A DNA stretch of 20,509 nucleotides from Prorocentrum cordatum. Lineage: Eukaryota; Sar; Dinophyceae; Prorocentrales; Prorocentraceae. How positions within the stretch are numbered: position 1 is the stretch's first letter; every line of letters starts with the position of its first letter. Shown in pieces: positions 1-9,086 of this stretch. Made by a program: the position numbers and the translations under genes. The stretch is taken from positions 112,501-133,009 of the forward strand of contig CAUYUJ010019339.1 in assembly GCA_963575745.1 (NCBI GenBank), written 5' to 3'. Under the pieces are notes generated by a model, which saw nothing but the letters and a program-made list of their open reading frames with translations, was not told the DNA's origin and did no database searches.

Positions 1-24
1 CGGGTCGGCCCACGCTCCGAGCAG

Positions 25-58
25 GCTTCGAGAAGCACGCCTGGCCCACAGGCCAGGC
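25..58. repeat. two adjacent short hairpins
   Basis: Positions 25-36 form a 5-bp stem with a 2-nt loop (GCTTC-GA-GAAGC). Positions 39-58 form a perfect 8-bp stem with a CACA loop (GCCTGGCC / GGCCAGGC). The rest of 1-158 is GC-rich with an 11-G run at 140-150 and no convincing coding sequence. No function can be assigned; perfect short stems are common in GC-rich DNA. Confidence 0.5.
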
Positions 59-158
59 CCCAAACGACCGCCCAACAGGGCACCACGGCTCAACCCCTCG
101 GACCCTCCATGCCTCTGGGTGAGCTCCCAGCGCTCCGAAGGGGGGGGGGGAATGGCAG

Positions 159-336
159 GACAAAGGTAAGGTCGGGCCTGTCCCCCTACAGGGGGAGCTT
201 GGGCGAAAAATTAAAAATAATCCAGAAATGTTCCAAAAATATGCTGGAAAATGGTCAACAAATCGTCCCCTGACTATTTTTCGACTATGTTTTAATGTTC
301 CCCCTGTAGAGGGACAGGCCCGCTTCAAGACAAAGG
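159..336. mobile_element. MITE-like inverted-repeat element with possible 8-bp target duplication
   Basis: A 24-bp inverted repeat occupies 173-196 and 299-322, with one mismatch (185 against 310). Each arm is itself a small hairpin (CCCCCT-AC-AGGGGG type). The interior, 197-298, is AT-rich, unlike the GC-rich surroundings. The 8-mer GACAAAGG occurs at 159-166 and again at 329-336, just outside the arms, as expected of a target-site duplication, although 6 bp separate it from each arm. No transposase frame fits inside about 150 bp, so it would be non-autonomous. An 8-bp duplication is typical of hAT-like elements, but the termini are not diagnostic. It could also be a chance foldback. Confidence 0.45.
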
Positions 337-623
337 GGGAGAAGGGGGGTGAGAGGGTGGGAAAGGGGACCCAGACATGCTCGAGTCGCGGAAAGATCAC
401 GACGGGAAGTTTTTGGCCGTGTTAGTCCTCTGGGGTTGGTCCCCCCCTCGATTATTCTAAGACTCTGGGAGGCCAACTAGGCTGGCCTACGCAAGGCGGG
501 CGTGTGGGGTCGCTGGGCGTGCGTGAAAAGTGCACGCTGGCATCATCAGAGTGAGGGGGCCGAACGGTCATTCATTGTCCCTGGGTGCGTGGCTGAAGTG
601 GGGATCCGTGGTGAGAATTCTGC
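337..623. other. low-copy stretch without a recognisable gene
   Basis: Purine-rich at its start, then mixed composition. Short open frames exist but show no family motif. Positions 359-420 (from GGAAAGGGGACC to the GACGGGAAGTTTTTGG segment) resemble 3358-3425, where a similar phrase with GGCGGGAAGTTTTCGG follows ACATGCTCG. This is therefore probably a diverged copy of the segment duplicated near 3.0-3.5 kb rather than a gene. Confidence 0.4.
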
Positions 624-911
624 TTGTTGCGGTGTTGTTGTTGCTGTTATTGTTGTTGGTGGTGTTGTTGGTGTTGTTGGTGGCGGTGTTGTTGTTGCTG
701 TTGCTGTTGTTGCTGTTGTTGTTGTTGCTGCTGGTATTGTTGTTATTGCTGTTGTTGTTGTTGCTGGTGTTGTTGTTGGCAGTGTTGTTGTTGTTCTTGT
801 TGTTGGTGGTGGTGTTGTGTTGTTGTTGGTGCTGTTGTTGTTGGTGGTGTTGGTGTTGGTGTTGGTGTTGTTGTTGGTGGTGGTGTTGCTGTTGTTGTTG
901 GTGCTGTTGTT
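624..911. repeat. (GTT)n imperfect trinucleotide microsatellite
   Basis: About 290 bp of GTT/TTG triplets interrupted by GCTG, GGTG and TTATTG variants. Runs of low-complexity residues appear in all frames (poly-Leu, poly-Cys, poly-Val on plus; poly-Asn/Thr on minus), which explains several open frames here that I do not accept as genes. The interruptions show it is old and partly degenerate. Confidence 0.95.
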
Positions 912-999
912 AAATGTTAATTCTAAACATTTGTTGTTGGACCCCACCAGGCGCTTTAACACTCTCGCCTCGACGCTCGAGCGGTTTGAGGGGGCGCCA

Positions 1000-2110
1000 A
1001 AACCGGCCCCCCAATAACAACATCAACGCTCCCGCTCGAGACTTCTTTCTTTTTTACTCAGGACCGGTGCTCTCGCTCGCCGCCGACAGCCGCCGTCCCG
1101 GCAAAACCAGCCCTACCGCTCGAGACGTCCTCCCGTTGTACCTTGGACTGGCGCGTTACTCTTTCTCTCATCGGCGCCGCCCCCAGCAACAACAAAGTTC
1201 CCGCTCGAGACTTCTCCCCTTTCTTACTCAAGGCGGTGCTCCTCCTCGCTGCCGAAAACCGCCGTCCCGACAAAACCGGCGTTCCCACCCGAGACTTCCT
1301 CCCGTTTCACGCTGGATACTCTCTTTTGAACTGGCGCCGCTCCCAGCAAGAACAACGCTCCCGCTCGAGACTTCCTCCCTTTTTCCTCAGGACGGTGCTG
1401 TTCCTCGCCGCCGACAGCCCCCGTTCCGACAAAACAGCTCCCACTCGAGACTTCCCCCCTTCTTACTCAAGGCGGTGTTCCTCCTCGCCGCCGAAAACCG
1501 CCGTCCCGGCAAAACCAGCGCTGCCGCTCGAGACGTCCTCCCGTTGTACCTTGGACTGGCGCGTTACTCTTTCTCTCATCGGCGCCGCCCCCAGCAACAA
1601 CAACGTTCCCGCTCGAGACTTCTCCCCTTTCTTACTCAAGGCGGTGCTCCTCCTCGCCGCCGAAAACCGCCGTCCCGACAAAACCAGCGCTCCCGCCCGA
1701 GAATTCCTCCCGTTTTACGTTGGATACTCTCTCTAGGGTTGGAGCCGTTCCCAGCAAGAACAACGCTCCCGCTCGAGGCTTCCTCCCTCTTTCCTCAGGA
1801 CGGTGCTGCGGTGTTCCTCCTCGCCGCCGACAACCGCCGTCCCAACAAAACCAGAGCTCCCGCTCGAGACTTCGTTGTGTTGTACGCTGGACTGGCGCCC
1901 TACTCTCTTCAGCAATGGCGCCGCTCCCAGCAACAACAGCACCCTTGCTCGAGACTTCCTCCCTTTCTAATCAGGGCCAGGTCTTTACCTCGCCGCCGAC
2001 AGCCCCCATCCCCACCGAGCCAATCATGTCGCTCGATACTTCCTTGTGCTTTACCCTTGGCTGGGGCTCCACTGACGGTCTCGCATCGGCGCAGCAAGGC
2101 GCGGGCATGC
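1000..2110 (+). repeat. tandem array of alternating ~83-bp A and B units
   Basis: A CTCGAGACTTC-type core recurs near 1035, 1118, 1203, 1288, 1363, 1443, 1526, 1612, 1695, 1772, 1862, 1948 and 2032, at steps of 75-90 bp. Two unit types follow the core. Type A has a pyrimidine stretch, then GGCGGTGCTCCTCC, CGCCGCCGA and CAAAACC. Type B has CCCGTTGTACCTTGGACTGG, then GGCGCCGC and CAGCAACAAC. The order reads A B A B A A B A B A B A B. Positions 1112-1288 and 1520-1695 are nearly identical, so a ~408-bp higher-order unit was duplicated. Open frames of 426, 197 and 137 aa cross the array, but unit lengths not divisible by three change the frame, arguing against coding. Confidence 0.9.
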
Positions 2111-2289
2111 GTTTTCGAGGCGGGATATGTTGAAATTCCTCGGAAGAAGTGTTTGAAAGACCTTATTGGGCGGGAGATCTGGGAATGGGAATAACGGGCC
2201 CCGCTATAGAACAATAATCCCCCATGATGGGGATGGTTATCATGATGGTCGCGTGATTCGTGTGGAAACATCGCGCATGATGGTACAAT
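2111..2289. other. short low-copy spacer
   Basis: Follows the last, diverged B-like unit. The phrase CATGATGG occurs at about 2223, 2241 and 2275, with small dyads (CCCATGATGGG and ATCATGAT). No coding or RNA gene signal is visible. Confidence 0.4.
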
Positions 2290-2430
2290 GATTGTTGTTG
2301 TTGTTGATGTTGTTGTTGCTGTGATTATTAGTGTTGTGATTGTTGCGATTGTTTGTTTGTTTGTTTGTTTGGTTGTTTGTTTGTTTGTTTGTTCGTTTGT
2401 TTGCTTGTTTATTTGTTTGTTGTCGTCGTC
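2290..2430. repeat. (GTT)n then (GTTT)n microsatellite
   Basis: An imperfect GTT stretch (about 2290-2345) passes into a GTTT tetranucleotide tract (about 2350-2420) with a few GTTC, GCTT and ATTT variants, then a short GTC run (2421-2432). Open frames here give Cys/Leu/Phe/Val-rich peptides and are artefacts. Confidence 0.95.
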
Positions 2431-2786
2431 GTCCCACCCGCGACCCACCCGCGACCCACCCCGCGACCCACCCCGCGACCCACCCGCGACCCAATCCGCG
2501 ACCCACCCGCAACCCACCCCGCGACCCACCCGCGACCCACCCCCGACCCACCCACGACCCACCCCACGACCCACCCGCGACCCACCCCGCCCGCGACCCA
2601 CCCGCGACCCACTCACGACCCACTTGCGACCCACCCGAGAACCACCCCGCGACCCACCCGCGACCCACCCCGCGACCCAACCGCGACCCACCCCGCGACC
2701 CACCCCGCGACCAGCCCGCGACCCACCCGCGACCCACCCACCACCGATTTGCGACCCACCTGCGACCCACCCGCGACCTACCCACA
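2431..2786. repeat. 11/12-bp GCGACCCACCC minisatellite
   Basis: About 30 copies of GCGACCCACCC, with a frequent one-base longer form ending CCCC, so the ladder mixes 11- and 12-bp steps. Variants include CACGACCC, TTGCGACCC and CCGAGAACC. The strand is almost all C on one side and G on the other. The mixed steps rotate the reading frame, which is why Pro/Thr/Arg-rich frames (plus) and Gly/Trp/Val/Ser-rich frames (minus) appear in parallel. This is not a collagen-like or glycine-rich gene. Confidence 0.95.
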
Positions 2787-2830
2787 TGGGTCTAACAACA
2801 ACAAAAAACCGGCGCCTGTGGCGGGCTCTT

Positions 2831-2956
2831 TGTATAAATTGTAAAACTTTGGCGTTTGCGGCGGGCTGCTCCAGAGTCCGCCCCCTCACTCTTCTCCGCA
2901 TCTGCGGGGTGCTAGAATATATACTAGCGCTTTTGATCTTTTGGGTGTGCCAAAAC
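2831..2956. other. AT-rich segment with three small hairpins
   Basis: TGTATAAATTGTAA at 2831-2844 matches 6889-6902 exactly. Then come CCGCA-TC-TGCGG (2897-2908), GCTAG-AATATATA-CTAGC (2911-2928) and TTTTGG-GTGTG-CCAAAA (about 2939-2955). The TATA-like strings could suggest a promoter, but no gene begins nearby, so I record only the structure. Confidence 0.4.
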
Positions 2957-2989
2957 TAGTTTCGAGCGACGCACCTGTAAAACACCAAC

Positions 2990-3130
2990 TCTGGGGGCCT
3001 GCGCCGGGCCCCCGGCCTGTTGGAAAACGACTCGGGATGAAGAGCCGGTTCTGGCGAATGGGTCGAAACCTCTGGGGTCGACGTGGCGAAAAAATCATGG
3101 GCGTCGGGGGTCTGGGGCGGGAGGGCAGGG
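2990..3130 (+). repeat. direct duplication, copy 1
   Basis: The segment runs from the GCGCCGGGCCCCC phrase through GAAAACGACTCGGG and GGTCGAAACCTCTGGGGTCG to GTCGGGGGTCTGGGG. The same order returns about 437 bp downstream. Copy 1 has extra bases between the two halves. No coding frame is shared by both copies, so this is a non-coding duplication. Confidence 0.75.
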
Positions 3131-3150
3131 AAGAAGTGAAAAAAGGAGGG

Positions 3151-3186
3151 GGCGAGCGAGCGAGCGAGCGGGCGAACGAGCGAGGC
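3151..3186. repeat. short (GCGA)n tract
   Basis: Roughly nine tetranucleotide steps, GCGA with GGCG and ACGA variants. It lies between the two duplication copies. Confidence 0.8.
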
Positions 3187-3429
3187 GATGGTACAGGCTC
3201 ATGCGACGAAGCGTGCGTGCCTGTGCCAACTTGGGTAAGGCGCGTGGGGCCGCAGCCTCTCTCGAATCGTGCAGGACTCTGACCCGCGCGAGGATCTTTA
3301 CGGCTGCAAGCTGAAGCCGGAAGCTGGAAACTGGAAGCTGGAGGGGGCGGGGGGCGTGGAAGGGGACCTACTTCTGGGGACATGCTCGCGTGGTCAGAAA
3401 CAACACGGCGGGAAGTTTTCGGCATCTGG

Positions 3430-3560
3430 AGACCTTCGCCGGGCCCCCTGGACTGTCCGAAAACAACTCGGGGTGCAAAGCCTGTCCCAGGGAGGGGGTC
3501 GAAACCTCTGGGGGTCGACGTGGTGAAAAAAAATCATGGCGTCGGGGGTCTGGGGTGGGC
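3430..3560 (+). repeat. direct duplication, copy 2
   Basis: Second copy of the 2990-3130 segment: CGCCGGGCCCCC, GAAAACAACTCGGG, GGTCGAAACCTCTGG, then GTCGGGGGTCTGGGG. It is joined directly to the GGA tract. The phrase just before it (3380-3425) resembles 372-420, so parts of this module occur at three places in the first 3.6 kb. Confidence 0.75.
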
Positions 3561-3760
3561 GGGCGGGCGGGGGCAGGGGAGAGGAGGATGGAGGACGGCG
3601 AGGAGGGCGGGAGGGAGGACGGGGGGGAGGGGGAGGTGGGAGACAGTCGGAGAATGGAGGAGGGGAGGAGGAGGAGCAGGAGGAGGAGGAGGAGGAGGAG
3701 GAGGAGCAGGAGCCTCAGGAGGAGGAGGAGGAAGGAAGGGAGGAGAACGAAGGAATGTGG
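3555..3760. repeat. GGA-rich polypurine tract
   Basis: About 200 bp of almost pure purine on the plus strand, mainly GGA and GGGA with a GAGGAGCAGGAG section. Glu/Arg/Gly-rich open frames result. It faces the TCC tract that follows across a short mixed spacer, giving a long inverted repeat of simple sequence. Confidence 0.95.
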
Positions 3761-3784
3761 GACGGCAGGAGTAGGGGTGGAAGC

Positions 3785-3900
3785 TCCCTCCCCATTCCTC
3801 TTCCTCCCTCCTTCTTCTCCTCCTCCTCCTCCTCTTCCTCTCCTCCTCCTCCTCTCCTCCTCCTCCTCCTCCTCCTCCTCCTCCTCCTCCTCCTCCTCCT
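3785..3900. repeat. (TCC)n polypyrimidine tract
   Basis: About 115 bp of TCC/CTC/TTC on the plus strand, ending in roughly 17 nearly perfect CTC triplets before ACTACCACC. The strand switch from purine to pyrimidine happens within about 40 bp. Confidence 0.95.
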
Positions 3901-4088
3901 CACTACCACCACCACCACCACCATCACCACCACCATCACCACCACCACCACCACCACCATCAGTATCACCACCACTTCCACACCACCACCACAATTTTCC
4001 TCCTCCTCCTCCTCCTCCTCCTCCTCATCATCATCATCATCATCATCATCACCACCATCATAATCATAATCCACCACCGCCACCATAC

Positions 4089-4126
<38 letters not shown>

Positions 4127-4235
4127 GCATCATCATCATCAGCATCATCATCAGCATCATCATCAGCATCATCAGCATCATCATCATCAGCATCATCATC
4201 ATCACCATCATCAGCATCATCATCAGCATCATCAG

Positions 4236-4270
<35 letters not shown>

Positions 4271-4271
4271 G

Positions 4272-4303
<32 letters not shown>

Positions 4304-4640
4304 GTCATCAACCATCAATCATCATCATCAATCATCATCATCATCATCATCATCGGCGTCATCATCATCCTCATCATCGTCATCATCATCGTCATCATTA
4401 CCATCACCATCACCATCACCATCACCATCACCATCACCATCAGCATCAGCATCAGCATCATCACCACCATCATCATCATCAGCATCAGCATCATCACCAC
4501 CATCATCATCATCATTATCATCATCATAATTATCATAATCATCACCACCACCATCATCATCATCACCACCATCACCATCACCATCACCATCACCATCACC
4601 AGCAGCATCATCATCAGCAGCAGCATCATCACCACCACGC
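3901..4640. repeat. (ACC)n and (ATC)n trinucleotide block
   Basis: ACC/ATC triplets (3901-4000), a short TCC run (about 4000-4025), then ATC/CAT repeats to 4640 with CAG, CAC and CGT interruptions, including a CATCAC hexamer section (about 4395-4440). Frames read as poly-His, Ser or Ile on plus and poly-Asp or Met on minus. A 379-aa plus frame (3390-4529) crosses three different repeats and is not a His-rich protein gene. Confidence 0.95.
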
Positions 4641-4732
4641 GTATCCATGCTTCCCTCCTCCCCGCCTTCACTCTCCCCAGCCACTCCTCCTGCTCACCCT
4701 CCGCCTCGCCCTCCAGGGAGCGCGGCGGAGAG

Positions 4733-4786
4733 CGGCTAGGAGGGCCAGGCGGTGGGGCCACCGCCCGGCTAGGAGGGCCAGGCGGT
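4733..4786. repeat. two 21-bp direct copies with a central hairpin
   Basis: CGGCTAGGAGGGCCAGGCGG occurs at 4733 and 4766 (33-bp step). Between and partly overlapping them, CGGTGG-GG-CCACCG (4750-4763) is a perfect 6-bp stem. No gene is associated. Confidence 0.7.
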
Positions 4787-4830
4787 CGCGGGTCCTGGCG
4801 CTGCCGCTCGGCCAGCGGGTCGCCGAAGGC

Positions 4831-5085
4831 GGCGAGGTGCGCGTCCCCCCACCTGGCTGGAGGGCCGCGGGTGGTCTAAAGACGGATCTCGTCTCTCTTC
4901 GGAAACCCCCTCTTCCCTTCGGGGGGGGGACCCTCCCCCTCCACCTCCCTGCAACTTTTCTTCTGGGGAGTCCGCGAGGTGTCAGAGGGTCCTCTCTTGC
5001 TCAAGATGGCTCCAAGAAGGCCTCCAGTGCTCCAAGCTGGCCTCCAAAATGGTGAGGTGCGCGTCCCCTTACCTGGTCGGCAGGC
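4831..5085 (+). repeat. ~35-bp direct duplication, ~220 bp apart
   Basis: A GGCGAGGTGCGCGTCCCC segment followed by ACCTGGCTGG at about 4831-4870 recurs as GGTGAGGTGCGCGTCCCC followed by ACCTGGTCGG at about 5051-5085. The second copy runs into GTGAGACTTCCCATGATG (5087-5104), which resembles the GAGACTTCC core of the arrays elsewhere. Confidence 0.6.
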
Positions 5086-5104
5086 CGTGAGACTTCCCAT
5101 GATG

Positions 5105-5640
5105 ATTACCCCGGATTTCGCAATAAAAGAAAATGGATGACAGCCTTTCCAAACGAGCAATTTTAGACCCCACCCAGACCAGCCATGAAAGGACAGCCCT
5201 TTACCCAGACCCCCCAGAACCCTCCGAGACAGCTGAAGTCAGACCACAAGAAAAAATCTGATCACCCCCTGTTCATTGTGACATCTGGAGTAGTGGTAAA
5301 GGATGCCGTTACTGCTGCGGTCCAGGTCACGATTACGACTACGGCTATGATCGGCACAACTATATACTTGGACCATCATGCGCGCTGAGCAAGCGTTCGG
5401 GTTTGGGTCCGGGTTCAAGTTTTATTGGCAATGGACACTGCAAAGACACGATAACAACATCACCAAAGCACTCTAGGAAGACCATGGGACCCCGAGTAAT
5501 ACGGGAATGCCCTAAATAGCGCTTAGAAATGAAACGGCAATGCCTCTGGGGGCCTACATAAGTATGATGCCGACGTGTGGACCCAAAGCATTCAGTTTTT
5601 GCGCTGGGGTCGTTCGAACTATGTGGCGCAAGAAAGGAGG
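5105..5640. other. low-copy stretch, no recognisable gene
   Basis: Closer to average composition than its surroundings, with an AATAAA string at about 5130. Short frames on both strands show no domain, and I find no splice-supported gene. Confidence 0.35.
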
Positions 5641-5642
5641 AA

Positions 5643-5880
5643 GCACCAGCCACAGGGCAACATTGGGTACCAACCGCACGGCACCAACCAAAGGGCAGCA
5701 ACTATACGCCACATAAGGCAAAAAAACATAGAAGGCCAACCAGAGAGCACTAACCGTAGAGCGCCGACCATAGGGCGCCATTAGTACGGCACCAATTCGC
5801 GAACAGCCAACGACGACGACAACGAAGACGAATACGGCACCAACACATGGGGCACCGACCATAAGGCACCAGCGCAAAGC
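5643..5880. repeat. degenerate ~15-bp GCACCRACCATAGGGC minisatellite
   Basis: Phrases of the type GGCACCGACCATAAG recur, for example near 5643, 5681, 5763, 5836, 5851 and 5866; the last three are exactly 15 bp apart. Interruptions include a CGACGACGACAACGA stretch at about 5810-5827. A hydrophobic 168-aa minus frame (5554-6060) is a translation of this repeat and is not accepted as a gene. Confidence 0.55.
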
Positions 5881-6059
5881 GCGCGAACGGCCGACTGCGG
5901 CCAGGGGAAGGGGGAGGACCAGTGCAAACCCAAGACGCATCAACGATGTTGCAAAAAAACCATCTCTCCAAGTCTCCACTTCACAGGTCCCTACAAATAT
6001 CACCCCTGCTGGCAATGCTCCGTTGGAGGACAACCGTTTGAAAGTCCTCAACCGTGCCA

Positions 6060-6062
6060 AAT

Positions 6063-6100
<38 letters not shown>

Positions 6101-6160
6101 CCACAACCACAACAACAACCACAACAACAACCACAACAACAGCAACAGCAACAACAATAA
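6060..6160. repeat. (AAC)n microsatellite
   Basis: About 100 bp of AAC triplets, perfect from about 6062 to 6100, then interrupted by CCACAACC and AGC variants. It translates as poly-Asn (plus) or poly-Val (minus). Confidence 0.95.
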
Positions 6161-6300
6161 TTTTAAGACTGTTCGCCCTTATATGCTCGAGTGTCCAATA
6201 ACGCTTATTCCCCAAACCCTCGATACCCGCCCTCTTCGTCTTCGATCGAACCTCTTTTGGGGGGTATAACTTTGTCCCCTGCAGGCCGGGCCCCGGCAAG

Positions 6301-6371
6301 CGGCGGGGCGGCCGCGGACCGTCGGCCTGGCCAGCGGCAGCGCTGATCGGCGGGGCGGCCGCGGACCGTCG
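6301..6371. repeat. two perfect 24-bp direct copies, 47-bp period
   Basis: CGGCGGGGCGGCCGCGGACC followed by GTCG is present at 6301-6324 and 6348-6371. Both copies contain the dyad GCGGCCGC. The intervening bases also contain GGCC dyads. Confidence 0.85.
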
Positions 6372-6399
6372 ACCCAACCCCAAGAGGGACGGACAGGGG

Positions 6400-6406
6400 A
6401 CCGACC

Positions 6407-6442
<36 letters not shown>

Positions 6443-6485
6443 TCGAAGACGACGGCGACGACGACCACGATGGCGACGACGAGCG
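6400..6485. repeat. (GAC)n microsatellite
   Basis: About 13 near-perfect CGA/GAC triplets (6405-6442), then an interrupted continuation to about 6485. It gives Arg/Asp/Thr or Ser/Val-rich frames. Confidence 0.9.
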
Positions 6486-6513
6486 AAAGCGAGAGCGAGA
6501 GAGAACGACTGCA

Positions 6514-6750
6514 GGGCCACGAAGGGCACGAAGTAGGCCACGAAGGGCGACAGCGGGGACACGAAGGGAATGCGTATGGGTCCACGAAGAGCGCGAACGA
6601 GCGGGGGTCACGAAGTGCCGATAATGCGGGGCCACAGAAAGCAACTATGGGGCCACTGACGGCAGCAATTGGGCCACGTAGGACAGTGAGGGGGACACAA
6701 GTGGCGACAGCGGGGCCACGAAGGGCATGCACATGGGGCCACAACGGGCG
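6514..6750. repeat. ~21-bp GGGCCACGAAGGGC minisatellite
   Basis: A GGGCCACGAA-like phrase starts near 6514, 6535, 6556, 6579, 6605, 6629, 6650, 6671, 6691, 6713 and 6736, mostly 20-24 bp apart. Because 21 bp is seven codons, one minus frame shows a loose heptad pattern (LRGPAVA, LRGPIAA, VSGPIVA). No start, domain or codon signature supports a protein. Confidence 0.7.
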
Positions 6751-6790
6751 CGACTCCTGGGTGCCTGGGTGTCCGGAGCGCGGCGCTTGG

Positions 6791-7020
6791 GCAAATTGCA
6801 GGAAATTCCAACGCAAGGCCATTCTTCAGTAAGTTGCAAGCAAGTCTCGAGCGAGAGCGCGACTCCAGAGCGCCGGGAGAGCGATTCCTGTATAAATTGT
6901 AAGGAAGTCCCAAGCGAGAGCGCGAGTCCTGAATAAAATGCAAGGAAATCTCGGGCGGGAGCTGGGGTCCTGGCTAAATTGTAAGGAAGTCTCAAGCGGG
7001 AGCCGTTGTTGTTGAACCCG
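6791..7020 (-). repeat. ~41-bp repeats carrying the array-A/B core in inverted orientation
   Basis: TAAATTGTAAGGAAGTCTC-like units begin near 6793, 6831, 6894, 6935 and 6976, with steps of 38, 63, 41 and 41 bp. The segment GGAAGTCTCAAGCGGGAGC followed by GTTGTTGTTG (6985-7013) is the reverse complement of the B-to-A junction in the array at 1.0-2.1 kb, including the CAACAACAAC end of type B. The 14-bp TGTATAAATTGTAA at 6889 also occurs at 2831. Confidence 0.75.
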
Positions 7021-7162
7021 GGGGCCACGGGGGCAGTTTGAGCAGGAAGACTTTCCCTGTCAAAAAAACAGGGTGCGAGCGTCGAGGGGCACACTTTGAT
7101 TGAGAAAAAACAATATGCACCGGTGGGGGGGATCAACAATCATGATTGGTCAGAAATGAGAA

Positions 7163-7196
7163 CTCAACAACAACAGCAACAACAACAACAACAACT
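7163..7196. repeat. short (CAA)n tract
   Basis: About eleven CAA triplets with one CAG. Confidence 0.85.
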
Positions 7197-7241
7197 CGTT
7201 GGACGTCATCGCCAGGAACCTGATGCACTGCTGCGTCCTGA

Positions 7242-7350
7242 CGGTCCTGAATCGTACCAAAACGCCGCTCCTGGGGACCTCAGCACCGCGAGTCAAGATG
7301 ATTGTTGCGCCCTGCTAGTCCTAAACCGTGCTCGCACACCGCTCCTGGGA
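7242..7350 (+). repeat. diverged ~33-bp direct repeat, 76-bp step
   Basis: GTCCTGAATCGTACC followed by CGCCGCTCCTGGGG (from 7242) aligns with GTCCTAAACCGTGCT followed by CACCGCTCCTGGGA (from 7318). No coding role is visible. Confidence 0.5.
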
Positions 7351-7413
7351 CGTGAATCCTACAACCCCGCGCGAAAAGCAACCGGTGTTTGGCGAGCCCC
7401 CCGGCCTCCCATT

Positions 7414-9086
<1,673 letters not shown>

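Noticed and set aside
914-2194. 426-aa Arg/Pro/Ser-rich plus frame
   Set aside because: It is a read-through of the ~83-bp array; unit lengths shift frame between copies, so the repeats do not encode the same peptide.
1909-2901. 330-aa Gly/Trp/Ser-rich minus frame
   Set aside because: Most of it is the reverse translation of the 11/12-bp minisatellite and GTT/GTTT tracts.
2831-2930. A TATA-type promoter at TGTATAAATTG and AATATATA
   Set aside because: No gene starts downstream and the same string recurs inside the ~41-bp repeats at 6,889, so it is a repeat component.
3390-4529. 379-aa frame with long poly-His and poly-Ser tracts
   Set aside because: It crosses GGA, TCC, ACC and ATC simple repeats and reads low-complexity peptide in every frame; no non-repetitive domain.
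5554-6060. 168-aa hydrophobic minus frame that could be a membrane protein
   Set aside because: It follows the degenerate ~15-bp minisatellite and no family motif or paralogue is evident.
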